Source: Neurospora tetraspora (lineage: Eukaryota > Ascomycota > Sordariomycetes > Sordariales > Sordariaceae). Taken from it: DNA of 64,000 bases. This document shows, piece after piece, positions 1 through 11,671 of this stretch. The stretch's first letter is position 1, and every line of letters starts with the position of its first letter. Location of the stretch: positions 7,688,001 through 7,752,000 of the forward strand of contig NW_026944383.1 of NCBI RefSeq assembly GCF_033439725.1, read 5' to 3'. The translations under genes and the position numbers were made by a program. The notes beneath the pieces are model-generated. The model was not told the DNA's origin, did no database searches, and worked only from the letters and a program-made list of their open reading frames with translations.

Positions 1-1163
1 GCAGATTTGATCGCAGGTTATGTATGACCCAAAGTCATCCGAAGTCAACAGGAAGTCCAGTGAATTGAGTCGACTCCGATGCGTACTGCTTGCCGGGCCG
101 GGCAGGCGGCTTGGTCAGAGGTAGCCCGCGTGTGAACCTGATGCCCAGTCGAACGGAGCCAAAAGAAAGTGAAGATACCCGTACATTAAAATATTATCTG
201 TTGAACATCGGACTGCCGGGTGCGAGGAGCTCGGGCATGCCTCGACGTCCCGGCCCCTTGGAGGTCGGCTGCGGCGAAGGTGCCGGAGTGCTGGGTTGCC
301 AGTGCTGCACGGCCGGCAGGTGAATGGCTCCCGTCTGCGGCCTGCAATGGAGCCAGGCCAAGCAGCGAGCGTCAAGAATGAGCACTGCAGGGACACTCAA
401 CGGCACCACAACCTTTGATGTATCCAGAGGGCTTATAAAGGCCGTAGATGTTTGTTCCAGAAGATGGAATCATGATATCGATTTCTCTTCTGCTTGTTTC
501 AGCCTTTAGCCCCCAATCCATGAGCCAGTGTCCCGATCGGGCTGTCTGGGAAGTCACGAACAACCTGGAACTCGCTCTTCCCCGCTCATGGAAGCCCGCT
601 GTAACTCCGCTGTAACTGCGCCGTAACTGCGCTGAACTTTAGCACCCATGCCACTGCAACTTGAACCCGGACACCGCGCAAATCCGCACCCCCTCTATGC
701 ATGCCGACCTCCATCCGACGAAGCGCACCGCAGGCAGAAGAAGCTCATGCCCTGCACCAAAAATGCTGGACCGGAGGGAAGAGTGTCTCATATAGGACAT
801 CTGCCGCATCAAGACTACGATATAAAATCCCAAAAAAAAATAGTGCATCCCGAAACTGTTTTCCTCCGCTCCGCATGGCGAACACGGCGTAGGTTTGCGC
901 TACCTCACCGAGCAGGCATGCCCGGTTTTCCACCCCATTGGCACACAGAAAATTGCCCTGCCCACACCGTCGCCATCCATAAGGTATTTATATCCATAGC
1001 TATGCACACACAAATCCATGCCCATGCCCATGAGCAAGCAGGCTAGCAAAAAAGGGAAACAAATTGACAAAGAGGAATTGGATTCCACCTTGGACAATTA
1101 TACGTCGCACACATTCATTGGAAACAAGTAAAAAGAAAAAAAAAAAAAAAAAAAAAAAAAAAC
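1..1163. other. Intergenic spacer, no gene supported
   Basis: Several short overlapping open frames occur on both strands, but none has a domain, a signal peptide or a convincing start. The 132-codon frame at 648-1046 is low-complexity and overlaps equally long antisense frames. An A-rich homopurine tract covers about 1130-1174. Confidence 0.5.
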
Positions 1164-1199
1164 AAAAAAAAAAACTACCCACCTGAGCGAAAGTGGGTA
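1164..1199 (-). terminator. Hairpin plus T-run downstream of tRNA-Leu
   Basis: Read on the minus strand, a 7-bp stem (TACCCAC pairing with GTGGGTA, 1176-1199, about 10-nt loop) is followed by an uninterrupted T11 run (1174-1164). It lies about 40 nt past the 3' end of the tRNA gene. RNA polymerase III needs only a T-run to terminate, so the T-run is the probable functional part and the hairpin may be incidental. Confidence 0.4.
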
Positions 1200-1212
1200 T
1201 GATATAATATGT

Positions 1213-1326
1213 TGACAAGAGTGGGATTCGAACCCACGCCCTTTCGGACCACGGATTTCTTTCTCGGATGAGGAGGATTAAGGGTTAACCTTAACGTGGC
1301 GCCTTAGACCGCTCGGCCATCTTGCC
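1213..1326 (-). tRNA. tRNA-Leu(AAG) with intron
   Basis: On the minus strand the gene begins GGCAAGA and its acceptor pairs with TCTTGTC followed by discriminator A. The D-arm is GCCGAGCGGTCTAAGGC. The anticodon stem is CCACG/CGTGG and the loop reads TTAAGG, giving anticodon AAG after T33. The T-arm contains GTGGGTTCGAATCCCAC. About 35 nt interrupt the loop after position 37, the canonical place for a nuclear tRNA intron. The long variable arm is typical of tRNA-Leu. It reads CUU/CUC leucine codons. CCA is not encoded, as expected for a eukaryotic gene. Confidence 0.93.
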
Positions 1327-2212
1327 TTTTGTGAGCACAAGTGTTGATGAAAATTTTGAGTGGATTGTGTGGGTTATGAGAGGAGTAGTTTGATGGGGTG
1401 GTGATGGGGGCATGGGGCAGAGGGCATTGTTTGGGAAGCAGGGGATCCCTTCGTCTGTTTTCCTGGACCCCCTGTTTGGGACCGCCGGAACGGGCAACCA
1501 CAGATAGTCAAGCGGGATGTATTAGCAAGCTAACTGTAGCCGGGCCAAAAAAGCATACTGTAAGATAACGTGGCATCTAAGTCTCCTCGCTTGTCAAGCA
1601 TAACCGCTTGCACGCAACACGATGGAACACATCGACATCCCCGTCTGGAACATCAAACGACGATGTCCAGCGCCGGAATCCAAGCCTATGAGCATCTTCA
1701 TTTCATGTATTGGGTTTGTACTCAATCAATTGCTATCACACCACGTCTTAGCCCATCAACAATCCTACAACCAAATGCTAAACTTCCAAATGTATCCGCT
1801 GATGCTGAATGAAAATAATGGGGTATACGCTGCGCTCAACAATGCTTTGATATCCTCTTCCAACACTGCCAAAACAAAAACAAAACTAAACAAACGAGTG
1901 ACAAGCTACATCCAAACCATCAATCATCAAAATAATAAAACCTCACCCGCCGCCCCTTTCTCGTCCATATGGCGCCATCCAAAGAAGACCGGCGTCGAAG
2001 GGCAGCACATTTAGCAACAGTTTACAACGCCTGCTCCTGGTGGATACTCAAAGGCCGCGGCGACGACCGCTGTGGTTGTGTTACATGTTGTCGAGAAATG
2101 GTGCGCTCCGATAAAAGCTAACCTTGAGAGGAAGCACCTTGAGCGGCAGCACCTTGAGCGGCAGCTTCGCCCGAAGACGGCCTGAGCCAACACTCCGACA
2201 GCGAGGGAGAAG
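1327..2212. other. Intergenic spacer, no gene supported
   Basis: This lies between the tRNA-Leu and the 3' end of the long minus-strand coiled-coil gene. Only short frames are present. The longest, a 130-codon plus-strand frame at 1622-2014, is Asn/Thr-rich and has no recognisable domain. Confidence 0.5.
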
Positions 2213-5200
2213 TTACTCCTGCTGCGGAGGCAGCCTGATGACGATCATTCGGGGACCAGCAGCTTCAGCTTGAGTTGTGGCGTCCCCTTGGACAACCGCT
2301 TCCTCTGCGGGCTTCTCGGTCTCCTCAAGCTCTTCGGCTTCCTCCTGGACAGTTGGAAGCATCGACGGTGTCGCAATGTTCCCTTCCGAAACGGGGGCCT
2401 GCGAAGCGACCTGTTCTCGCTGATCCCCATCTCCCTTGAACGAATCCAACATCTTCTTTTGGTTGGGACTCAAAGACTGTGGCCATTCCTCTGGCTTTGC
2501 TGCCTGATGTCCAGAAGTGGAAGCTTTTGTTCGCCAATTCTGGGGCGACACGGCCGCTGGCCTTTCGGGAAGAGCCTCCTGTGTTCGTGGTGCTCTGTGA
2601 CTAGAGTCCCGAGCCCCTTGTGGCGACAACCCCGACTGATGCGGGACATTATGTGTACTGCTTGGGTTTCTGGGAGTCATGGAGGCCTCGGCCCTTGGGC
2701 CCCTTGTTGGACTCAACCCTGGCGGATACGGGCCATTGTATGACGTGCTTGGGTTTTTAGGGTCGTAAAGTTGCCGATGGGTGTTTCCTTGAGGATACAT
2801 CGGGTGCAAAGCTTGTGGCCCAGGAAATGCATCTTTGTGGACCCATATAGGTTCCCCTTGCGGCATCGGATGTCCTTGAGATGGGTTGAATTGTGGTTGA
2901 GTTACATTCGAGCCTAGTTGCGGAGCGTTCAACTGCGGTCGAGGTGCATTCATCTGCTGTTGGGGCGCGTTCATTTGTTCTTGGTAGCCACTTTTATATG
3001 GTGATGTCTGGTGGCTGTATGCCGATCCCGATGCCGTCGTAGCTGTAGGCCCTTGAGATGGGTTGAATTGTGGTTGAATTACATTCGGGCCTAGTTGCGG
3101 AGCGTTCAACTCCGGTGGAGGTGCATTCATCTGTTGTTGGGACGCGTACATTTGCCCTTGGTAGCCACTTTGATACGGTGATGTTTGGTAGTTGTATGCC
3201 GGTCCCGATGCCAGCGTAACTGTAGGCCCTTGAGGCCGTTGTTCTAACTCTCGAGGATCATACTGTCCTGGAGGCGCGCTGGTGCCGATTTGTGGATGCC
3301 AAACCTTAGAAACTTCAGCAGGGCTGTGAAAAGGGGCAGAGAATCCGTCATAAAAGTTGACACTGTGAATAGGACAACGGAGAAAGCCGTGTTCCAATCC
3401 GCACCGATGGCAACGGAAAGAATCAATCTGAAAGACTGAAAGGCAATAGCAACCTGTAGTATATCGTCAGTATGTATTTAACGCAGAGACTTGCGGTGCG
3501 AAAGCTTACGCTTGGGTTTTAATATCCAATTGCAATTGTCGCAAAACACGTTTGCGAAGCTGGCTTCTGTAGGCTGGTTTCCGGAGCCCTGAGGTTGAGC
3601 CTGGCCTGGGAGCGTGCTTTGAGGCTTTGCGGGTGGCGTTGATACCCGGTCATCAAATCCAAAAAACAGACTCGAAACCGAAGATAGAGTTGACGGAGGC
3701 TGATCCTGCTCGGGTGGATGTCCCCAAGCCGGATGTTCCTCGCCATGATCCTGACTGATGCGTTAAAGGATGCCCACAATGTCCGATGGCTGGAAGAGAC
3801 TTACCTCACCAACGACTGCCCCTTGACCGCTCAAGTCCACCGCAGAGCGACACTTCCCTTCCTCTTGTCCCTGGATGAGGTTGGGTTGGGCCGGGGACAC
3901 AGTGATTGGAACCCAGCCAAGAGGCGTTTCGGCCTTCAATTCCGCCCGCACCGCATCAAGCTCCCGCTTCTTCGCATCAAGTTTTCGTTGCGCTTCTGCT
4001 ACTTCCGTATCTTCGACGCTAACCTGCTTCCCCAGGTCTTCATCAAAAATACTCTTTACTCTCTGAAGCTCTTGCTCTCTGATCATCAGATTGCGGTCCC
4101 TTTGATGGATGAGTTCCTTGATCATCTGGTCTTGGCGCCTTGCTTCTTCACCATACTCCTCAGCGCTTTTTAGCATTTCAAGCCTCTTTGCTCTGACTTT
4201 GTTGATTCTGAGCAATCCATCCTCGCGCTCTGGTTCCGAGCCGCCAAGATTGGAAATTGGCTGGCCAGCACGAACTCTCTCCTCCCTTTCCTTAATCTGA
4301 GGGTTTGTATTCCCACTCTCGAGACTTGGCTTGGCCTTTTGAACTTCCGAATTTTCATCGTCGGGCCCATTTTTCTCAACCGTTTCACGTTCCATCATTT
4401 CACGGGTGAGTTTTTCGGCCGCGAGGTTGTGCCGCTTGAGTTCTTCATGTTCGAGCGTTTCGCGTGCGAGTTCTTCAGCTTTGAGTTTTTCTTGCTTCAA
4501 TCTCTCGCGTTCGGCTACTTCACGCTCGGCTTTCTCGCGCTCAGATTTCTCACGTTCGTCCTTCTCGTGCGCAAGCCGTTCTTTTTCGATCTTTGCGCGA
4601 TCAAGTCTTTCACGTTCAGCCTTTTCACGTTTGGCCTTTTCACGTTCGGCCTCTTCACGTTCGGCCTTGTCACGTTCAGCTTTCTCGCGTGCAACCCGCT
4701 CCTGCTCGGCCTGCTCACGTTTGGCCTTTTCACGTTCGGCCTCTTCACGTTCGGCCTCTTCAAGTTCGGCCTTTTTGCGTTCGGCCTTGTCACGCGCGAC
4801 GCGCTCTTGCTCAGCCTTCTCAAGCTCGGCTTTCTCACGCTCAGCTTTTTCTTCCTTCGCTTTCTCACGCACCTTCTCACGTGCGACCCGCTTACGCTCA
4901 GTTCTCTTACGATTAGCCTTTTCCCGTTTTGCCCTCTCGTGTTCAGCCTTCTCGCGTGCGATGCGCTCCTGCTCAGCCTTTTCTTGCTCAGCTTTCTCGC
5001 GCGCCTTCTCAAGTGCGACCCGTTCACGCTCAGCTTGCTCATGCTCAGCCTTTTCACGCTCAGCTTTTACGGCCTGCTCGCGTGCGATGCGCTCCTGCTC
5101 AGCCTTTTCTTGCTCAGCTTTCTCGCGCGCCTTCTCACGTTCGACTCGCTCCTGTTCGGCTTTTTCGCGTTCAGCTTTTTCTTCCTCCGCTTTCTCACGC

Positions 5201-8200
5201 GCCTTCTCAAGTGCGACCCGTTCACGCGCAGCTTTTACGGCCTTCTCGCGTGCGATGCGCTCCTGCTCAGTCTTTTCTTGCTCAGCTTTTTCGCGCGCCT
5301 TCTCACATTCAACCCGCTCCTGTTCGGCTTTTTCCTGGAAGTCCATGACACGCTCCTCGGCAACGTGTGCGGTAACCGGGGCGCTTCGCTCAATCTCACG
5401 GGCCTTGCGTTCCGCAGCGGCCATCCGCTCCTTGTACTGAGGGTGGCTCTTGTCGATCGTCGTGGTATAGATTTTCTCATCATAGTCGGTCTTCTTGAGA
5501 CCGAAGAGGCGCTCATTCGCAGCGAACTGATCCCAGGTACCAGAAGTATTGGTCTTCTCCAAGCTATCATCAAGCCCATCGGTAGAATCGGGCACCCAGC
5601 GTTGCAGAGTCCGCTCATTTCCGAAGCGAGAGTTGGAGATGGCGGCGCCCTCAGCCTTTTCGCACTCAGCTTTTTCACGCTCAGCTTTATTATGATCAGC
5701 CTTTTCACGCTCAGCTTTTTCGGCCTTCTCGCGTGTGATGCGCTCCTGCTCGGCTTTCTCGCGCTCAATCTTTTCAGCCTCGAGTTTCTGGGCCTCAAGC
5801 TGCTCTTCCTTTTCCTTGGCATCGAACAGTTTTCGAAGCTGTGGAATGATGTATGGTGTCTCCTCCTGCACCTCGTTCTTTTTCTCCCCAGACATAGATG
5901 AGGATTGAGAATTTCCTTGCGCACTTCCTCCAGATATAGCGGTATTCAAAGCATCGAGCCTTTCTAGGGGTGACAGAATCTCGGAATATTTCTTGGTAGA
6001 AGTTGCCGGGGTTTGTACTTGGACTGGAGCCTTAGGCTTATTCGTAAGTTGGACTAACCGAGATGGAGATAAAGGTTCAGGCTTCTTCTGAGCTGGAGAC
6101 TGTGTCTTCTCCTCAGCTGGAGCTTGAAGCTTCTCCTGAGCTGGAGCTTGAAGCTTCTCCTGAGCTGGAGCTTGAAGCTTCTCCTGAGCTGGAGCTTGAA
6201 GCTTCTCCTGAGCTGGAGCTTGAAGATTCTCCTGAGCTGGAGCTTGAAGATTCTCCTGAGCTGGAGCTTGATGCTTCTGTTGGGGTGGAGGCTGTGGCTT
6301 CTCCTCAGCTGGAGCTTGAAGCTTCTCCTGAGCTGGAATGGGATGCTCCTTTGGCACCGGGTCTTTGATCTTCTTCTGAGATTGAACCTGAGTGTTTTCC
6401 GCAGCTGGAACTTGAGCCTGCTTCTTAGCCTTCTTCTGTGGCTTTGCCTGCACTGGAGCCTGAATCTTCCCCTGGTCCTTCTCCTCCGGTTTCGGTTGAG
6501 TCGACGCTTGCTGCGGCTTCTGAGCCGGGGATTGAGGCTTTTGCTGCGGGTTTGCCTTAGGGGAGCTCTGAGGCTTCTCTTTAGGCGGGGCAATCTTGAC
6601 AATCTGGGGAACTTTGACTGGTGGAGGGGCATTTCCCAGACCTTCAATCTTTCTCTGTTGTGATGGAGATGGCAAATTGGGCCATGCCTCTTTCTCCTTC
6701 GCCTGCTGAGTAGAAGCAGTTTTGGCGTTGGCATGCATTTGCTTCCTTTTGGCCTCTTCCTCCATCCGCTTCCTTTTAGCTTCCTCGTCTTTTTCCTTCT
6801 GTTTAGCCTCCTCCTGTCTAACCTCCTCGTCCCTTTGCTTCTTTTTGGCCTCATAGAAGTTCCTCTGTTTCTCTGCCTCTGTTAGAGGTTTGGGATCACT
6901 CGCTTCAGGGGTTTTGGGTACGGTCGGTTCAGAAGAGTTGGGAACGTTCGCTTTGGGAGGCTTGGAAATATTAGCTTCAGGGGGTTTGGGAATGCTCTGT
7001 TCAGGAGTCTTGGCAACGCTCGCTGCAGGAGTCTTGGGAACGGTTGGTTCAGAAGTCTTCACAACGCCCGGTTGCTGATTCTCCTTCTTGATCTCCTTGC
7101 GCTTTTCAGCCCCAGCAGCCTCGAGTTCCCGGCGCTTCTCAGCTCCGGCCGCTACGTGCTTGCGACTGGTGTCTTTGGCTGCTCCGCTTCTTGATTCAGC
7201 GATATTCGAAATCTTTCCGAGTGGTCTAAACTTGTTGTCTCTTGTCCTTGATGCACCGCCTTTTGATGCAGCAGCAGTCGTCCATTTCCCGCCTGGTGTA
7301 AGCGTCTTGCCTCTTGTTTCAGCAACAGACGTGATTTTCCCGCCCGGCGTAAAAGTCTTTGGGGGTTCCTCGACGGTGGTTTTAGCCATACTAGCTTTCT
7401 CTGCCTCGCGAATGATCCTGCGTCTTTCAGCTGCGGCGGCCCGGGGGTTCACGGCAACGTTCCAGTTCCCAAGCTCAGCAGCCTTGGCCTTCTCCGCTTT
7501 GACGGCGTCCTGCCTCGCAATTTCGAGAAGTCTGAGGTTTTCACGCGCTTTGTTTTCTTCCTCTTCATACATCTTGACCTTTTCAGACGCTTGTTCTTCC
7601 GCGATTGAAGCATTGTCGGCCGTTGCGAGTGCTTTGCGCTTCTTGTCTTCATGTGATTCAGCAACTTTGGTTTTGCCCTCTCGCACGGCTTTGCGTCTTA
7701 TCGCTTCGAGAGCCTCGGCTTTTTTGCGGGCTAGGTCCATCTCAGCTCTGGCCGTTTTGGCCTTTTCTTTTTCGCTGTCCTTGAGCCTTTCAGCCTCCGC
7801 AACTTTAGCCTTTGCCTGTCCGAGTTCCTTGAGCATCTCAGCCTCAACGGCCTTGGCCCGCTCTCTTAGGGCCTTGGCCTTTTCAGCCTCGGTAGATTTG
7901 GCTAAATCTTCAGCTTCTTCTACCTTTTTGCTCTCTGCATCCTCGGAAGCTTTTGCGGCCTCTTCTTCTTGGGCTTTGGCGATCTGCTGTGCTAGTTTGC
8001 GATCCTTTTCTTCTTGCTCAGATTTTTGCTGCTCGTCCAGTGTTCTGGGCTTGGCGTCCTCGGCCCTCTTTGTGGTTTCGTCTCCCTCGGCTTTGGCAAT
8101 CTGCTCTGCAAGCTTGCGGTCCGCATCTTCCTGCTCGACTTTGCGCCTTTCTTCTGCGGGCGTCTTGTACTCCGAGGCTTGGTCTCTCCTTGCCTCGACG

Positions 8201-10459
8201 ACCTTTGGCTTCTCGGGCTCATCCTGGTTGGCTTGCAGATTCTCAGCCTTTGTTTCCGCTTCAGCAACCTCTTTCTGAGCGTTTTCGGGGTTTCCCAATA
8301 TGTCATCAATTGCTTTATCAAAGGCTCTCCCAGCTTCAAGTAATTCCTCTTCTTCCTTGAGATGTTTCTTTAGAATATCACGGGCTTGATTTTTAGCGTT
8401 AAACCACATCTTGCTCTTATCTGCATCGGATATCTGAGCTTTGATCGGGTCATACTCTTCATCGTCGTCTTGAATGGTTGCATTTTCCATCTCTGAAGCT
8501 TGAGTGGTAACGCCTGGTTGACTTTCAGCGTCGCGCACATTTGTTTGAACCTCTGTGCGCTTGTTGTCCTTGTGACGTTGTCTTTTCGCCTTTTTCCTGG
8601 CCTTTTCCTTCTCGCGTTTGATTTGCTCGGCCTTTTCTTCTTCGGTTGGCTCTCTCTCTGAGTGGGCTTTCTCTTGCTCAATCTCGTCGTTGACTGAGAT
8701 TTGCTCATTGCCAGCTTCAGAGACATTTCCTGACGGAGGGTGGCTTGCTTGCTCTTGCTTCATGAGAGGTTCCGCGAAGTTGCTGATGTTGTCTTCTGAA
8801 TTTTCCAGCTCTTCGAGTGATTCCGACGACATTCTAATATAATCTCTCCTAATGTTCAATTCGAAGATGATATCGAATCTGCCCCCAGTTTCGAGCGACT
8901 TCATCCGCATATCAAGTTTCTCTTTCCGTTCCTTTCCCTTTTTGGAAATCCCCGACAGGCTTTTAAGGAACGTGTCCTTGTCGAATGAGCTAGTTAATGT
9001 GGGAAGAACGTAGTTGGCAGCGGCCGTCGGTCCTGTGAGTCTATCGTCGAACCGCCAGGTATCTTTGGACGCAGGTGCGTTAGAAGCAATCTCGGAAGAA
9101 GGAGCGTAATCGAACATAGAGGCCATCGTACCCATAGGAGGCTCTGGAAGTCCCCGGAATTCGTCTTGTAACCGTCTTTGAAACGGGTCCTGGAGTTCGT
9201 CTTCCAAATGGCTTCCAATAACCGTTGGTGCATCCGATAAATTATCGTACGAGGAGTTGGATGAGCGAGGTGAGCGATGAACATGACATAACGCGGGAAT
9301 ATCAGGGGACTCGGCTGCGGGAGAGTTACAAACGTCAGCTTCAAGATCTTCAGGTTTTTGGCTATGCATGGTTCGGTACATACCTTCGTTATCGGGCTCA
9401 ACATGGGTTGTGAGTTCAGCTTCTCCTCTTGCCCAGGCCTCGATGTTCTGCCGTTCCCCATCTCCCAGTTTCCTCCAGCTGCCGTCAGCATCGAGATACT
9501 AATCATCGTTGCCGATGACAATTTGACCGTCGCCTTCACTCTCGTCATCCGCTAAATCCTCTTGGGCGGGTTCTGGAACGGTATGTCCGTGACTCTCTGT
9601 TTCAACAGACGGTCCCTCACCAGCAGATAATGGCGTAACACCACCGGATGGGCCTGGGTCAAGTAACCTAGTCAGCTGACATGTGACTTGGAAGGGGGTA
9701 TTGTTGCTTACCGGGAATTGTAGCAAGCCCAGTTCTGTCTGGAGTGACATATAAAGGCGGGAAGCTTTCAGGCCCAAGCTGAGGTGGGCTGGAATCTGTA
9801 GGCATTTCAGGAGCAGTAGGATCCTCTGGAAACATTTGTGATGATTCCTCTTGTAGCCCAGTTGATTGTACGTCATCCTGGTCTCCTCCCTTTGGCTCAA
9901 CCGGTTCGTCCGGATTGTCAACCAGTATGAGGTTGTCGTGGGAACCTTCTGACTCAGTCTCTTCAGGTATTGGGCTAAGCTTCCTTTTATCATCATCAGA
10001 GCCTTGACTCAGAGTACAAGACCCGTCATAATCTTCGACACAAGACTCGTAACCGTCTTCGTGTTCATATTCTGCCAGCTCCGACCCTGGCGACTCCAGC
10101 TCTGGGAAATCTGACTCTGGCTGTGCCACATCAGTAGCAGCGGGTATTGCCTCATCTGGTAGCGGAATTGTGGTGACTTGTACGTCGTCTTTCTCAGCGG
10201 TATTCTCAATGTCGTCCTCAGCATCTGGTACCGGTACCACGACCGGTGCTGGTTGTTCTTCGCCAAGCTCTTCCTCGACTTCATCGGCCCAAGAAAAGGC
10301 AGGTTCCGGAGCGTTGACTTCTCCCTCGGGCTGCTCTGTGTCGTTCGCCGGGGCTGGAAGCACTGGCGAGGTGGTCATGGTAGGCTCGGGGTCCGGAAGT
10401 GGGACGGCGTCCGGGAAGAACTGCTCAAAGACGAGCTGCTTGAAGCTGTGGCCGGCCAT
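2213..10459 (-). CDS. Giant acidic/coiled-coil protein with C-terminal Cys-rich module (in-frame TAG at codon 301)
   Basis: Five exons can be joined by eye in one reading frame: 10459-9712, 9653-9384, 9314-3805, 3750-3510 and 3453-2213. The introns are 58, 69, 54 and 56 nt with GT-AG ends; donors include GTAAGT and GTATGT, and branch-like CTGAC occurs in several. The model has about 2,669 codons. The first ~340 residues are acidic. A very long Lys/Glu/Ala coiled-coil region follows, full of EKAEREKAEQER-type repeats, interrupted by a Pro/Gln block of 8-residue EKLQAPAQ repeats. Near residue 2246 is C-x2-C, then C-x-C, then C-x2-C-x8-C-x2-H (C2246, C2249, C2258, C2260, C2271, C2274, C2283, H2286), which looks like a zinc-binding fold. 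The tail is Gln/Pro-rich. One TAG (9499-9501) interrupts the frame at codon 301; see the finding. The function is unknown. Start ATG 10459-10457 opens the longest frame. Confidence 0.7.
6078..6350 (-). repeat. 24-bp tandem repeats encoding EKLQAPAQ units
   Basis: This lies inside the largest exon of the long coiled-coil gene. About ten copies of a 24-bp unit encode variants of E-K/N-L-Q-A-P-A-Q/E, several of them perfectly identical. This is coding minisatellite DNA, so copy number probably varies between strains. Confidence 0.9.
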
Positions 10460-11671
10460 CTTGGGCAGTTACTGGCGGGGTTTTTGAATAGTGTCTTTGA
10501 AAGCTTGAAGCGAGGAAGAATGGAAGACGGGGGACTTGGAGGGCGGGTCGGGGTAGGCTGTAGCAGACGGATTTTTTAGCTTCTGCTTTTTGGTCTCCGA
10601 CAGCAGGAATGGCAGCAAACGAAGGAGGAGGTAGCAGAGAGCTGGTACATACTTTAGCTGCTCCCACTCTTAGGGCGACGACGGTTGGGAACGAGAGCTG
10701 CGCCGTGACACGTCCAATCCGTAGCGAGGGAGGAATTCGGTCGTGATACTGATAACGAATGTGTAGCGATAGCTAACAATTGTAACGACTGCTAGACTAG
10801 ACTGAAAATGCTACCAAAAAGAGAACCGGCGCGGTGACCTGCGGCGGAAAATAGTATCGATGGTTGGTGATATTAGGACATGGAGACTTCGGAGAGGGTG
10901 TTCCTAAAGGCGGGGAGCGCTGCCATCATGTACTGACCCTGGGCTGAACTGGGTTGCCAACCGGTGGCGGGGTAGGCGCGATTGCCCTCGACATTCCGAG
11001 AATGGTGATGGAAGCTGCCATCGACGACTTAATGGAGAAGTGCGATTGTTGATTCAACCGACTAGGTAAGGTGGTCGCAAAAGGGACGAGCATGGACCAG
11101 ACGGAGTTTGGGCGCGAAAGTGCGGGCGGGTTGGTCGCGACCCGGGTCAGGGAAACCCCCGACCCACCCTTTTCGCCGACCCCCTCTCACAACAACATCC
11201 ATCGCCCTGACATTTTTGATCGAGGAAAAGCAAGAGGATATCTAACCTACTACTACTTGCCTCGTATTCCTCGCACACTACTTCTTGCTTCTCCCTACAA
11301 CTGAAGCACAGCAGCTTCCCTTCGCCCATCCACCACTAATGTCAAAATTCATTTCACGTCACACTATTGCAAGTGGAATCCAAGATTGTGTTGCTCAGTT
11401 TTCATCTTTTTTATGCTGCCTATCATGGTTGTCTACAACCTAATCTGTATGCTGCATGATTGACCTTATATCTGTTTTGATCCTTTTTTTTTGTCTTTCT
11501 CTCTCTTTCCATGTTTTCCTTTTCCCCCGGTTCCTCGAGTCTCCCACTTTATATCTGGCTTCAATCCTCTGTAACCAGTTCGGAAACCTGCCTCACTCAG
11601 TTCTTCACCCACCCCAGAAGCTTTCGCTTCCTTACCCCATCCATGCCAACATGCCTGTCAATCCGCTCCCC
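10460..11671. other. Spacer between two tandem minus-strand genes
   Basis: It holds the upstream region of the giant coiled-coil gene (right next to 10459) and the 3' flank of the gene ending at 11672. A pyrimidine-rich stretch at about 11470-11530 is mostly T and CT runs. No open frame here is convincing. Confidence 0.5.

Noticed and set aside
4339-5901. 520-codon plus-strand frame rich in Phe/Leu, plus other long antisense frames at 4406-5440 and 7088-8278
   Set aside because: They are mirror images of the Lys/Glu repeats of the minus-strand coiled-coil gene. Low-complexity coding repeats leave several frames open.
9315-9383. ATG at 9381 as the start of an independent 1,872-codon protein
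   Set aside because: This ATG lies inside a well-formed 69-nt GTATGT...CGCAG intron with a GCTGAC branch site. The upstream exon joins in frame. It remains the fallback if the TAG at 9499 is a true terminator.
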